Virus record (IMG/VR): IMGVR_UViG_3300049919_000418
Span: 22,928 to 86,927 of that record
DNA: 64,000 nucleotides
From: a virus
Reading direction: 5' to 3' (one strand)
In this document: positions 42,888-51,705 of the stretch, piece by piece
How the letters are laid out: each line of letters starts with the position of its first letter
Position numbering within the stretch: position 1 is the stretch's first letter
Notes under the pieces: generated by a model
The model's database searches: none
Told to the model about the DNA's origin: nothing
What the model saw: the letters and a program-made list of their open reading frames with translations, nothing else
Made by a program: the position numbers and the translations under genes

Positions 42888-43469
42888 ATGAAATTAATTG
42901 GAATTAGCGCCCATGCGGCCCGAAGCGGGAAAGACACCCTTGCTCAGTGTTTACAAATCATTCTCTCGGAGCGGGGAAAAACGGTTGAGATTCGAAGCCT
43001 TGCATCGCCGCTCAAGGAAAAAATGAAGGGTTTCATTATGGATGAATTCGGAATTGATGTTTTTAATTGCTCTGACGAAGAGAAGAAAATTATTAGGCCG
43101 CTTCTTGTCGCATATGGGGGCGCAAGACGTAAGCAAACGCAGGGAAAGTATTGGACTAATTTGATGGAGTCCGAAATTGCTCTGCTCGAAAAGAAGAATA
43201 TAGATTTCTGCATAATTCCCGACATTAGATACAGCGAATTTCCGGGCGACGAGTGCGAATGGATTAAAAACAAAGGCGGCGCATTATTTTTTGTTTCAAT
43301 GATTCTTGAGAATGGAAATTTGCTTCCCCCGCCAAACGAAGACGAGGAAAGGAATAGCCCCTTGTTAAAAGGGGCGGCAGATATTGAAATTTCTTGGGAG
43401 CACATGAAATTTGAAGATTGCTTGTTTTTTGTAAAAAATACCCTTCACGTTTACGATAAATTTTTATGA
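42888..43469 (+). CDS. Deoxynucleoside monophosphate kinase (T4 gp1-like)
   Basis: 193 residues. P-loop IGISAHAARSGKDTLAQCL near the start; YGGARRKQTQGKYWTNLM is the substrate-side motif of phage dNMP kinases; DFCIIPDIRYSEF is the Walker-B-like region. It phosphorylates dNMPs to dNDPs for DNA synthesis and would work with the ribonucleotide reductase at 61223-63880. ATGA overlap with the next gene. Confidence 0.78.
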   Translation: MKLIGISAHAARSGKDTLAQCLQIILSERGKTVEIRSLASPLKEKMKGFIMDEFGIDVFNCSDEEKKIIRPLLVAYGGARRKQTQGKYWTNLMESEIALLEKKNIDFCIIPDIRYSEFPGDECEWIKNKGGALFFVSMILENGNLLPPPNEDEERNSPLLKGAADIEISWEHMKFEDCLFFVKNTLHVYDKFL

Positions 43470-44002
43470 ACGTTTTAAATAAAACAAAAACATATTTAGT
43501 TGGCCCGATTGAGTTTAAAAACGGGAGGGCTTGGCGAAAGGAAATTACAGACAAGTTGTCCCCGATGGGCATCGTTTGTTATGACCCATATTGCAAGCCA
43601 TTTGTGATTGACGTTGACGAAACCGAAAGCGCCAACGAATCTTTAAAACTTCTTCGGGCAAAAGGCGAGTATGATGAAGTTGAAAGGATCATGAAAAGGA
43701 TTCGCAGCTTCGACCTTGCACTAACAGACAAAGCGGACTTCATTGTTGCATATATAGATCCAGAAGTTTTCACATGCGGGAGCATAGAGGAGCTGAGCTG
43801 GGCAAACAGACAAAAAAAACCAATTTTTTTAATTGTTGAAGGTGGAAAGTCGAAATGTCCGCTTTGGCTGTTTGGAATGATTCCTTATAAATACATTTAC
43901 AATAACCTTGATGAGGTGGTTGAGGCTATAAAAAAGATTGATTCGGGCGAAAAGGAAACAGACTCTTCCCGATGGAGGATTCTTAGAGAAGAGTTCCGTT
44001 AA
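43466..44002 (+). CDS. Nucleoside 2-deoxyribosyltransferase-like protein
   Basis: 178 residues. KTYLVGPIEFKNGRAWRKEITD, then CYDPYCKPF, FDLALTDKADFIVAYIDPEVFTCGSIEELSWANRQKKPIF, the fold pattern of nucleoside deoxyribosyltransferases and related small proteins (start strand 'YL-x-GP', then DIVVA, 'G-x-x-E-L-x-x-A'). Catalytic Glu is likely in SIEELSWA. It may salvage or hydrolyse modified nucleosides. Function of the phage branch is not settled. Confidence 0.65.
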   Translation: MNVLNKTKTYLVGPIEFKNGRAWRKEITDKLSPMGIVCYDPYCKPFVIDVDETESANESLKLLRAKGEYDEVERIMKRIRSFDLALTDKADFIVAYIDPEVFTCGSIEELSWANRQKKPIFLIVEGGKSKCPLWLFGMIPYKYIYNNLDEVVEAIKKIDSGEKETDSSRWRILREEFR

Positions 44003-44310
44003 TCCAAAATATCAAAAAAGTCTTTTTCCCCACGGTGGAAAGAGGCTAGGAAAGATTCTTCGTTTCCCGCAAGCTTGCCGTCTTTATAAACGGCAGGGCG
44101 AAATAAATTTAAATTAATTAATCCATTTAACATGGAAAACATTATTTTTTGTTTTTTTAGTATTTCTTTTGCGGAGGATTGTGCCTGAGAATTCCACCAA
44201 ATATCCCATTTTTCTTCTTGACCATTGATTAAAAAGTGGTAGTATGCATCGACGCCGCGAAACCTTTCGGAGGTTTGAAAGTTGATGTCGTAAACAAAAG
44301 ACGCGTCCAT
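43999..44310 (-). CDS. Hypothetical protein on opposite strand
   Basis: 103 residues, converging with the deoxyribosyltransferase-like gene (four-base overlap at the ends) and divergent from the MoxR gene, with only 21 bases between starts. Aromatic-rich (DAYYHFLINGQEEKWDIWWN), mixed alpha/beta. No family. Orientation opposite to its neighbours suggests separate regulation. Confidence 0.5.
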   Translation of the reverse strand: MDASFVYDINFQTSERFRGVDAYYHFLINGQEEKWDIWWNSQAQSSAKEILKKQKIMFSMLNGLINLNLFRPAVYKDGKLAGNEESFLASFHRGEKDFFDILD

Positions 44311-44331
44311 AAAAATAAATTACACTAATTA

Positions 44332-45813
44332 ATGAATACCTATACTGCAAGAGATACAATCACCGATGACCAAATGGAAAAATGGTTTACGCATGGGAAA
44401 AATCTTCTTGTTTATGGCGATCATGGTTGCGGAAAGACAACGATGGTTAAGGACTTTTGGGATAAAAGAGGACTAAAATACGCTTTTTTTAGTGGCGCGA
44501 CAATTGATCCTTGGGTTGATCTTATCGGGATTCCAAAGCTGGCGATTGAGGGGGGCGAATCCGTTATTCACTTTGCTCGACCAAAAACGGTTGACGAAAA
44601 CCTTGAAGCGATTTTCATTGACGAATACAACAGAAGCCCCGCCGCAGTCAGGAACGCGGTGTTGGAATTAATTCAATTTAAATCAATTAACAATAGATCT
44701 TTCCCGAATTTGAAGGTAGTTTGGGCGGCAGCTAATCCGCCAGACACTCAAAATAATTACGATGTAGAGGAAATTGATCCTGCCCAATTGGACAGGTTTC
44801 ATATCATCGTCAAGCTTTCTGGAAAGCCTAGTTCAAAGTATTTCACAGGTAAATACGGAATTGACATCTCTAACGGTGCGCTCAAGTGGTATGAAAACTT
44901 AGCGCCCGATATTAGAAGAATCATTTCCCCTCGTCGTCTTGATTATGCGATTGATTGGGTTGTGAACTGCGGCGGCGAAGCTCGCGACATTTTAGCCGAC
45001 GAAAGAATTAACGTTTCTCAGTTTACGCGGAATGTTCGCGGCAACGACAAAATGAAGCTTCTGTTGGACTTGAAGGGCAAGCAAGACTCTGCGGGAATTA
45101 AGAAATTCTTCAAGTCTCAGGCAAACGTTCAACCGTGCTTGAAGGAAATTCTTCGGGATTTCGAGCTGTCAAACCTGTTCATTGAGAACGGAAACACGGA
45201 AGAGGTTCTAGCTTTTGCCAACTCCGACGAAGCCTTCTCAATTCTGGTTTCGCAAGCATCCACTCAAAATGAGAATGTCAAAACGGCGCTGGAATCTTAC
45301 AGGTCAATTCACAAATCGAATCCAACGTGGTTTGATAGTGCCGATAGGGTGATTGCATCCTCTCGCGCCGCGCTGGATGATTTCCTCGAAAACAAAGATG
45401 TTTTCTCCCCTTCGGGTATGAACTTGAAGGTTTCGGATCTTTGCTCGCTTTTGCTTCACAAGGATGCGGATGAAATCGTTGACGAAATCAGGTGTTTGCC
45501 ATCGGCGTCTATGTATAATTTTGACGAAGATTCTTCCAAGAACGCGCTTGCTTTCTTTGCTAGAATTGACTTCAGGGATTTCTGCGAAACAAACAAGGAT
45601 TCGGATTGGGTTAAGAAATCTTATTCTTTGATTTATTCTGCATTTAATTTCTTTTATTTGAGGGATGGGAATCTTCAGGGTGCGTCTTTCGCTGTTAAGG
45701 GTTGCGAAAGGCTTGCCTCAGCGCCGCCGTTCGCGCTCAAAAACAAGGGGTTGGTTAATCGTGGAGGGAGAGGCGGAAGCGGTAAGCTTTCGGTGAGGGA
45801 GCAGGCATTATGA
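44332..45813 (+). CDS. MoxR-type AAA+ ATPase
   Basis: 493 residues. Walker A VYGDHGCGKTTMV (about 27-39), Walker B EAIFIDEYNR, sensor 1 VWAAANPPDTQNNYDVEEID and the arginine-bearing AQLDRFHI, the standard MoxR pattern. The C-terminal 280 residues are helical and extend far past the AAA core. The next gene, overlapping by four bases, encodes a VWA-metallopeptidase, the usual MoxR partner. Such pairs act as chaperone-like systems that fold or remodel protein complexes. Confidence 0.83.
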   Translation: MNTYTARDTITDDQMEKWFTHGKNLLVYGDHGCGKTTMVKDFWDKRGLKYAFFSGATIDPWVDLIGIPKLAIEGGESVIHFARPKTVDENLEAIFIDEYNRSPAAVRNAVLELIQFKSINNRSFPNLKVVWAAANPPDTQNNYDVEEIDPAQLDRFHIIVKLSGKPSSKYFTGKYGIDISNGALKWYENLAPDIRRIISPRRLDYAIDWVVNCGGEARDILADERINVSQFTRNVRGNDKMKLLLDLKGKQDSAGIKKFFKSQANVQPCLKEILRDFELSNLFIENGNTEEVLAFANSDEAFSILVSQASTQNENVKTALESYRSIHKSNPTWFDSADRVIASSRAALDDFLENKDVFSPSGMNLKVSDLCSLLLHKDADEIVDEIRCLPSASMYNFDEDSSKNALAFFARIDFRDFCETNKDSDWVKKSYSLIYSAFNFFYLRDGNLQGASFAVKGCERLASAPPFALKNKGLVNRGGRGGSGKLSVREQAL

Positions 45814-46988
45814 TTTCAAGGGAGGAAAGACACTCAAAAATTGTTGAAGAAATCGTTGATTTTAGCGAAATCTTCGAAACGTTAGCTCTTCACGGGAAAC
45901 CCATTTTTTCTGATTCGGTTCCAACGGCTTGTATCTGTTGGAACGTTGACGGGGATTCAATTGGGTTCGTTTGGGGCAAGGAATTCTTTGATACGTGCTC
46001 CGATTACAAGGCACGTTTCATTCTTTGTCACGAAATGCTTCATATCTTTTTGAGGCATGGTAGGCGCGGCGCGAAATTAGAGGATCACAAAAAAGCCAAC
46101 ATTGCGATGGACCTTTCAATCAACCATCTTTTGGTTGACGAGTTTGGTTTCGTTCGCGGCATGATTGAGGGATGGGACCAATATTGCTGGAGAGACACGG
46201 TTTTCAAAACTTACGTTGAGGAATTGCCGTCATTCGAGAGCTACTATGCAATCGATTCAAGCAATTACAAAGAGGGCTTCTTAACTGTTGATCAACACAA
46301 CTTCATGGAGGAAGCGGAAGACGGCGAGGTTTCTCCCGAGCTTCAAAAAGCGATTGACGATCTTAGAAAAAAAATGTCAGGCTCTTTCCCTAGTCATGGA
46401 ATGGGGAATGACTTCGCGGTTATTGAGGAAGAGGTTGAGATTGAGCCTATCAAAAAGCCAAAATTTGAAACCCTTGTTAAGAAAATCGTAGCTAAAGCTA
46501 TTGAAAAAAAGAAATTTGAGGAATCAAGCTGGACAACTCTTGATCGTCGTCTTTGCGAAGTCGCGCCCGACATTCCAACAAAAAACAAGATGCGGGAAAG
46601 AAAGTGCCGCAAAAAGTATAAGTGCGCCTTTTTCATCGACAATAGCGGAAGCTGTTCGGGATACATCAAAAGGTTCTGCAAGGTGGCGGCATCTTTGAAT
46701 CCGGAGGTGTTTGAAGTGGAGGTTTATTCCTTTGACACTCGCGCCTACAAGATTCCAAAAATTAACAATTCCTATCGAATCCTAGGCGGCGGCGGAACGG
46801 ACTTCAACTGTATTGAAAAATCAGTTGAACAGGACAACCCGGACGTTGTTTTCGTTGTAACAGACGGATTCGCTTCGTCATTCGTTCCAAAGGACAAAAA
46901 GAAATATTTCTGGTTTCTGGTTGAAGGTGGATCGGAAGCCGCGATTAGAGGAGCAGGAAAAATCCACAGACTATCCCAATTCGAATGA
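45810..46988 (+). CDS. VWA-like domain protein with zinc metallopeptidase motif
   Basis: 392 residues. The N-domain has FILCHEMLHIFLRHGRR, an HExxH zinc-protease motif, as in the DUF2201/COG3864 family. The C-domain is a VWA fold with the metal-ion site FIDNSGSC, then YRILGGGGTDFNCI and VVFVVTDGFASSF. An acidic/Lys linker lies between. Co-translated with the MoxR ATPase. The pair probably forms one functional complex; the target is unknown. Confidence 0.8.
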   Translation: MISREERHSKIVEEIVDFSEIFETLALHGKPIFSDSVPTACICWNVDGDSIGFVWGKEFFDTCSDYKARFILCHEMLHIFLRHGRRGAKLEDHKKANIAMDLSINHLLVDEFGFVRGMIEGWDQYCWRDTVFKTYVEELPSFESYYAIDSSNYKEGFLTVDQHNFMEEAEDGEVSPELQKAIDDLRKKMSGSFPSHGMGNDFAVIEEEVEIEPIKKPKFETLVKKIVAKAIEKKKFEESSWTTLDRRLCEVAPDIPTKNKMRERKCRKKYKCAFFIDNSGSCSGYIKRFCKVAASLNPEVFEVEVYSFDTRAYKIPKINNSYRILGGGGTDFNCIEKSVEQDNPDVVFVVTDGFASSFVPKDKKKYFWFLVEGGSEAAIRGAGKIHRLSQFE

Positions 46989-47093
46989 ACGCAACCTTTG
47001 ACAACGCCGCCGCAACAATTATTTATTTATATGTATTTAACTATAGATATAAGCAATTCAATCTTCACCAATATCTAAATCAGCCGCTTCGAT

Positions 47094-47804
47094 ATGAAAT
47101 CACACTCAGTTAACTTGGCTTACTTTTCTTGCGACAGGGACAGAGAAATGCTGAAAATCTCAATTGAGAGTTCGCGGCGAAATTATAATTTCAATAAGAT
47201 TTTTGTTTTTTCCGACCCAAATGATATAGTCAACGCAACAGAGTTTGATGATGGGGTTGAATTTATTTGCCGTGTGGCTGGAAGCCAAAAGCTTTACGGA
47301 TTGGAAAATATCCGGGATATGCATGATTGCCTTAAGCTTGCTGCGGTAGGGTGCGATTACGTGCTCAAAAAGGATAGCGATATTCTGGATTGTTCCGATT
47401 TCGCTTATAATATTTTAAATCAAAATAATTTCGATTGTTTGGGCGCTTTCCCAATGGCGCGGGAGAACCTGATTCCACCCGATCACTTTAACGGTAATGC
47501 TTATTTTATCAAATCAAACATTATAAATCAATTTCCAGAAGAATTCCCCGCAATTGTCCATAACTGGAAAATTATGAATTATCCTGAAGACATGGTTACA
47601 AGTGCGATTTGCGGCAATCTAACACAAAACATTTCCATCATGGGAACGGCGCAGAATTTCGATGATCTTTATTTGTTTGATATCTTTCTATCAAGAATTG
47701 CGGAAAAGACGCCAGAGGAGATTCAAAGATACGGATTTGCGCACTGCCGCACAAATCTGCGAGTGATGCAATATTTAAATAACAAAATTTATGAAAAAAA
47801 TTAA
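47094..47804 (+). CDS. GT-A-like glycosyltransferase
   Basis: 236 residues. The start SVNLAYFSCDRDREMLKISIESS followed by CDYVLKKDSDILD, with the K-K-D-S-D metal site, and NGNAYFIKSNI, indicates a small GT-A enzyme. It precedes a 128-residue protein and a tail fibre by short gaps, so it may modify the fibre. Donor unknown. Confidence 0.55.
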   Translation: MKSHSVNLAYFSCDRDREMLKISIESSRRNYNFNKIFVFSDPNDIVNATEFDDGVEFICRVAGSQKLYGLENIRDMHDCLKLAAVGCDYVLKKDSDILDCSDFAYNILNQNNFDCLGAFPMARENLIPPDHFNGNAYFIKSNIINQFPEEFPAIVHNWKIMNYPEDMVTSAICGNLTQNISIMGTAQNFDDLYLFDIFLSRIAEKTPEEIQRYGFAHCRTNLRVMQYLNNKIYEKN

Positions 47805-48177
47805 ACTAACGCTTGGTAAAGACGAAAAGGGCATCGTGAATAACGTTCTTTTGGAAAACTGTATGAGAATGACGGACGTTCTTCGTGGTCAAACAAGCAA
47901 AGAGGGGCACGAACAAGTTATGCAGATTTTACAGGTAACTGTTTCCATACAGCAGAACTTCTTTTCGGCGTGTTTGGAGGATGAGGTTGAAATGCCCGAG
48001 CAGATGGTTCACTTTATTAAACCCATTTTGGAGGGATCTCTTGAAAATTTAAAAGGAGTTAAGGAAAACTTAATCAAATCGGGCGACCCTAACGGATTCG
48101 CAGCGGCGAACTTTTACGAGATACTTAATAATATTGTAAACAAATTCCCAAACCCAAGCGTTATTATTGCACCATAA
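47791..48177 (+). CDS. Hypothetical protein before tail fibre
   Basis: 128 residues, mostly helical (NNVLLENCMRMTDVLRG, GHEQVMQILQVTVSIQQNF). Overlaps the glycosyltransferase gene by 14 bases and ends 14 bases before the tail fibre. Size and position suit a fibre chaperone or an adaptor, but no family was recognised. Confidence 0.5.
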   Translation: MKKIKLTLGKDEKGIVNNVLLENCMRMTDVLRGQTSKEGHEQVMQILQVTVSIQQNFFSACLEDEVEMPEQMVHFIKPILEGSLENLKGVKENLIKSGDPNGFAAANFYEILNNIVNKFPNPSVIIAP

Positions 48178-48191
48178 GTGTAATATAATGT

Positions 48192-50186
48192 ATGAGCGAC
48201 TTAAAATTACTATTACACAAAAAAATAGGCGGCGTTTGGACCCCGGTAAACGAAACCGATTTCCCAGCGTCGTTTTCTTTTGCGTTTGGAGATCTAACAG
48301 GAAAACCCACGACACTTGCGGGGTATGGAATAAGCGACGCCGCATCGCTTTCCCACACTCACACCTTTGCAAGCCTTACTAGTAAGCCCACAACACTAGC
48401 TGGTTATGGTATTGGTGACGCCGCCAGTGCGGGACACACCCACACTTTCGCCAGCTTAACAAGTAAACCTACGACGCTTGCGGGGTATGGAATAACAGAT
48501 GCGGCTGGAATCAGTCACACCCACACTTTCGCTAGCTTAACAAGTAAACCTACGACGCTTGCGGGGTATGGAATAGTTGACGGAGAAGCGCAAACTTACT
48601 CCGGTTCAAACGCGCCGATCAATACGGGGGATGCAACAATATCCGTCTCTGGAATTACGGTTCCTTCTGGGGCGAATGGGGTATATACCATTTCCGGGGT
48701 TTCCAACGGATATTATAAGTATTCAAAAGGCGGGTATTTTATTGAATTCAATGGTTCATTTTGGGAGTTTGGGCTCACTTCGCCGTATGATCTTTATTTC
48801 TCTAGCGGCTATTTGGAGACACTACCCGAAGACGCGGTATTTTATCCCGAATCAGGAGCATCCGGTTCTCCAATTTTGTTTTCCAATTCCAATAAAAGTA
48901 AGCTTGGGTCGATTTATATTGGAGAAGCGGAGGCGGACGAATCTAGGGCGGCTTATATTAGCACAAGAGATAGCCTTATCGCGGGGTATCGTTGGTTAAA
49001 AGTTCCAACGACAATGATTGATATAGAAAATATTATTATTGGCGGGGATTTAATTGCTTTTAAAGATGACTTAGGTATATCTTCGATAACTGGAAACAAT
49101 ACTTATTATGGTGTAAATACCTTTGCTTCAACACTTGTGGTCGAAAATCAAATCGCATTTGATGCGGCGAGTTCATTTATTTATAATGGTGATTCTGCGG
49201 CAACCCATAGGGCTGCATTAAATGCAGCAAGTCTTTTGAGTAATAATACTTTTGAAGATAATTGTAGTTTTCTTGAAAATGTTAATTTTTATGAGACTGT
49301 ATCTATCAATAGTGGAATTACTTTTGCTGAGGGTGGATATTTTTCATATGGAACAGGCGCAGCGGCTTTCCACAGAGCTTCATTGGGCGCGGCAGGATTG
49401 GAAGACGACAACGTTTTTACTGCGTCGAATTTGTTTTCGGCTGGAGTTGCTTTCGACGCCGGATTTGAGCTTTATGGAACGGCGCATTTTAACTCAGGAC
49501 TTACCTTTGATTATGCTTCTGGAGTTGCGGCAACCCATCGCACAGCGTTAGGGTTGACCATAGGAACGAACGTTCAAGCATACGATGCGGCTCTTGCGGC
49601 GTTGGCGGGTGGAAGTGATTTTGTTCAATTCACAGGTCCAACAACCTCGACTAAGGTTTTTACTCTTCCTAATGCAAATGCAACGTTGGCAAGAACGGAT
49701 GCGGGGCAAACGTTTGTGGGGAACAACATTTTTTCAGGAACAGGAATCTTCAATAGTGACTTAACACTAAACGGTGATACTTTTGTAGCTGGAGTTATGG
49801 AGTTCGACGGAAACGCGCTGTTCTATCAATATGTTTCGTTCAGCAACGATGTTGCTTTTTTTGGAAAATTTCAATTAAACGCCGCGCCAATCCTTTCCGC
49901 GAACTCTATGTCAGGTGCGGGAGCAGTTAGTATTTTCTTGCCAACAACAAAATTAACAACAACAGCGCCGGGACATGCACTTACGTTGGCGAACGGGGAG
50001 GATGGGCAAATTAAGACTATCGCACACGTTGCCAGCAGCGGCAGCGGAACGGCGATTTTAACTCCAGCAACAAAAACCGGATACACGACGATTACCTTCA
50101 ACGCTTTGGGCGATACGGTAACGCTTCAATATTTCACAACGGTTGGTTGGTTGGTGATTGGGTCTAGGGGGGTAACGATTGCATAA
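48192..50186 (+). CDS. Tail fibre protein with tandem KPTTLAGYGI repeats
   Basis: 664 residues. Four near-identical 27-residue units 'SKPTTLAGYGI..AA..SHTHTF' occupy residues 34-133; this repeat is a known signature of phage tail fibres, forming triple-stranded segments with His-rich metal sites. After it come collar-like beta stretches and a C-terminal domain (GQIKTIAHVASSGSGTAIL, LQYFTTVGWLVIGSRG) typical of fibre tips. It probably binds the host surface. It lies far from the baseplate operon. Confidence 0.8.
   Translation: MSDLKLLLHKKIGGVWTPVNETDFPASFSFAFGDLTGKPTTLAGYGISDAASLSHTHTFASLTSKPTTLAGYGIGDAASAGHTHTFASLTSKPTTLAGYGITDAAGISHTHTFASLTSKPTTLAGYGIVDGEAQTYSGSNAPINTGDATISVSGITVPSGANGVYTISGVSNGYYKYSKGGYFIEFNGSFWEFGLTSPYDLYFSSGYLETLPEDAVFYPESGASGSPILFSNSNKSKLGSIYIGEAEADESRAAYISTRDSLIAGYRWLKVPTTMIDIENIIIGGDLIAFKDDLGISSITGNNTYYGVNTFASTLVVENQIAFDAASSFIYNGDSAATHRAALNAASLLSNNTFEDNCSFLENVNFYETVSINSGITFAEGGYFSYGTGAAAFHRASLGAAGLEDDNVFTASNLFSAGVAFDAGFELYGTAHFNSGLTFDYASGVAATHRTALGLTIGTNVQAYDAALAALAGGSDFVQFTGPTTSTKVFTLPNANATLARTDAGQTFVGNNIFSGTGIFNSDLTLNGDTFVAGVMEFDGNALFYQYVSFSNDVAFFGKFQLNAAPILSANSMSGAGAVSIFLPTTKLTTTAPGHALTLANGEDGQIKTIAHVASSGSGTAILTPATKTGYTTITFNALGDTVTLQYFTTVGWLVIGSRGVTIA
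48291..48590 (+). repeat. Four tandem 81-bp repeats in tail fibre gene
   Basis: Unit starts at about 48291, 48372, 48453 and 48534. The third and fourth copies are almost identical over their first halves, so the array could expand or contract by recombination. Confidence 0.8.
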
Positions 50187-50202
50187 AAAATTAAAAAAAA
50201 GA

Positions 50203-50230
50203 TTGACGGCGCGGAATTTTCTGGTATTCT
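50203..50230 (+). promoter_or_regulatory. Predicted promoter for the Nudix gene
   Basis: TTGACG (50203-50208), 16 bases, TATTCT (50225-50230), seven bases before the ATG at 50237. The transcript would have almost no leader. Confidence 0.5.
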
Positions 50231-50236
50231 TCGTCC

Positions 50237-50764
50237 ATGGAATTCAAAAATAAAGATAATACCTGCTACGACACAACTTGCGGCAAAAAAGTTTGGCATT
50301 CGCGAAATGTGGCCACATCGACCACTATTATCCGAACAAAGCCGGAAAATAAGACGAAAATTCAAATTTTGGGAGTCAAGCGCGGCCCGAAAGTTACGAA
50401 TACGGGAAAATACTGCTTTCCGTGTGGATATCTTGATTGGGATGAAAGTGTGCCTCAAGCTGCTGTTCGGGAGATTTACGAGGAAACTGGATTGACAATA
50501 AATCTTCACGAATTGGATTTTGTGGAGTTGGATAGCAGTCCGTTAAAGTTTCTGCAAAACGTAACAGTTCATTTCGTGCATTATTACGTTGGCTCCGATG
50601 AGCCTCACTTGCGCAATTCTGCGGAAGGTGAAGTCGATGAGGTTCGTTGGATTGACTTTGAGGAGGCAATGGAATTGGATTGGGCCTTCGACCATAAATT
50701 AAGGATTAAAACTTTGATTAGAAACATGGAAGAAAACACTCCCAAATTGCCTGAAACAGTGTAA
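50237..50764 (+). CDS. Nudix hydrolase
   Basis: 175 residues. The Nudix box is GYLDWDESVPQAAVREIYEETGL with the Glu residues REIYEE that bind magnesium. Surrounding strands (TTIIRTKPENK, VHFVHYYVGSD) fit the fold. Such enzymes hydrolyse nucleoside diphosphates attached to another group, such as modified dNTPs or caps. Substrate unknown. Confidence 0.82.
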   Translation: MEFKNKDNTCYDTTCGKKVWHSRNVATSTTIIRTKPENKTKIQILGVKRGPKVTNTGKYCFPCGYLDWDESVPQAAVREIYEETGLTINLHELDFVELDSSPLKFLQNVTVHFVHYYVGSDEPHLRNSAEGEVDEVRWIDFEEAMELDWAFDHKLRIKTLIRNMEENTPKLPETV

Positions 50765-50774
50765 TACACTAATA

Positions 50775-50987
50775 GTGAGAATTCGTAACATTTGTGACAT
50801 TGTTGTAACTTCCGGCCCAGAGCGTAGGACTGGAATGGCTGGAAGAGTTTTGGCAAATGAAACACGGGGCGTGTTGGCGATTTTAGCGAATGGAGAAAAG
50901 CTGAGCCTTAAAAACGAACAGTTTGATTATATTTCAGAATTGGAAATTAATTCTTCACAAGAAGAAGAAAAGTGTGTAAAAGAATAA
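50775..50987 (+). CDS. Small hypothetical protein
   Basis: 70 residues, GTG start ten bases after the Nudix stop. Beta-rich N-half (RNICDIVVTSGPERRTGMAGRVLAN) with a Gly/Arg segment reminiscent of KOW/SH3-type small barrels, then an acidic Glu/Lys tail. Could bind nucleic acid. Not recognised. Confidence 0.45.
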   Translation: MRIRNICDIVVTSGPERRTGMAGRVLANETRGVLAILANGEKLSLKNEQFDYISELEINSSQEEEKCVKE

Positions 50988-50992
50988 AGGGT

Positions 50993-51070
50993 ATGAAAAT
51001 TAGAAGTAATAGCACAGTGTCCGCGAAATGCGGCTCAACCTTTGGGTTTAATCACCCTTTGGCGGCGTAA
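50993..51070 (+). CDS. Possible 25-residue peptide
   Basis: ATG preceded by AAAGGGT, five bases after the previous stop; encodes MKIRSNSTVSAKCGSTF then GFNHPLAA. Followed by a terminator. Short and unconfirmed. Confidence 0.3.
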   Translation: MKIRSNSTVSAKCGSTFGFNHPLAA

Positions 51071-51101
51071 TTATTTTAATTTAATATTTTAATTTTTATT
51101 A

Positions 51102-51134
51102 CCCGCTCTCCAAATAGGAAGCGGGCTTTTTATT
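51102..51134 (+). terminator. Rho-independent terminator
   Basis: CCCGCT (51102-51107) pairs with AGCGGG (51120-51125), then CTTTTTATT. Ends the sigma-to-Nudix operon before the RNA island. Confidence 0.8.
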
Positions 51135-51273
51135 GGAAGGTTTGTCAGTTGTGCCTGAAACAATGAGTGTGAGCTAGAGGCGAGCGGGGTAATGAAACAA
51201 ATACATCGAAACAACCTTTTCATTGGTAGAAATATAAATTCAAATTAGAATATATTCTCCAGTGATAAAATAT

Positions 51274-51346
51274 CCACACTAAACTAATCTAGTGAAAGTG
51301 CGATTCTGAAAAAATCGAAAGGGAGGGGCGGAACCTCCAGTGTGGA
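51274..51346 (+). tRNA. tRNA-Phe(GAA), noncanonical T-loop GGCGGAA
   Basis: 73 nt cloverleaf: acceptor CCACACT/AGTGTGG with A73, D-arm ACT/AGT with an 11-nt loop lacking GG, anticodon stem CGATT/AATCG with loop CTGAAAA, T-stem GGAGG/CCTCC. The T-loop GGCGGAA has G54, G55 and G58 instead of T54, T55 and A58. All stems pair, so it is not random decay. Followed by C then TTTTT. Confidence 0.6.
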
Positions 51347-51362
51347 CTTTTTAAAAAAAGTC

Positions 51363-51391
51363 TTGACAAAGAACAAAAATAAGTGTAAACA
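51363..51391 (+). promoter_or_regulatory. Predicted promoter of the tRNA array
   Basis: TTGACA (51363-51368), 17 bases, TAAACA (51386-51391), in a TGTAAAC context shared with the RNR promoter. Confidence 0.6.
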
Positions 51392-51393
51392 GG

Positions 51394-51466
51394 TGTGGGG
51401 CAGGTGGTCTGGTTGACCATATTGGGTTCATATCCCGATGAGGCTTGTTCGATTCAGCGCCCCGAA
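51394..51466 (+). tRNA. Initiator-like tRNA-fMet(CAT)
   Basis: Anticodon stem TTGGG/CCCGA with loop TTCATAT: three G-C pairs next to the loop are the initiator hallmark. T-loop TTCGATT. Acceptor GGGG/CCCC pairs but its outer end is irregular, and the T-stem has mismatches, so ends are approximate. Confidence 0.55.
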
Positions 51467-51537
51467 CCTAAAACAATGAAATCCAACTGACTATTGGAGA
51501 TTAGATGTTAAGCCTATTGGCTAGTCACCGATAGGAA

Positions 51538-51606
51538 GGACTTTGGTGTAACAGCAACATGCCCGTCGCTTATGGCGGGAGACAAGGTGCAAATCCTTAA
51601 TGTCCA
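51538..51606 (+). tRNA. tRNA-like, anticodon loop expanded, TAT triplet
   Basis: Acceptor GGAC/GTCC plus two A-T pairs, D-arm TGT/ACA, T-arm AAGG-TGCAAAT-CCTT. The anticodon stem CCCG/CGGG leaves ten bases (TCGCTTATGG), or eight with a T-G pair. A TAT triplet after T could be the anticodon; decoding is uncertain. Confidence 0.5.
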
Positions 51607-51608
51607 AC

Positions 51609-51694
51609 GGAAAGTTAACCAGTCAGGGATTGGAGCTAATTGCTAATTAGCATGTGGCCTATAAAGCCATAGATTTCGAGTATCTATCTTTCCT
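51609..51694 (+). tRNA. tRNA-Ser(GCT)
   Basis: Acceptor GGAAAG/CTTTCC, anticodon stem GCTAA/TTAGC with loop TTGCTAA, long variable arm TGGC/GCCA, T-arm TAGAT-TTCGAGT-ATCTA. Type II structure as expected for serine. Confidence 0.82.
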
Positions 51695-51705
51695 CTTTTT
51701 ATAAA

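Noticed and set aside
48291-48590. CRISPR-like array
   Set aside because: The repeats are in-frame 81-bp coding units of a tail fibre without spacers.
51135-51272. Further RNA gene between terminator and tRNA-Phe
   Set aside because: No paired acceptor or T-arm found; the stretch looks like plain spacer.
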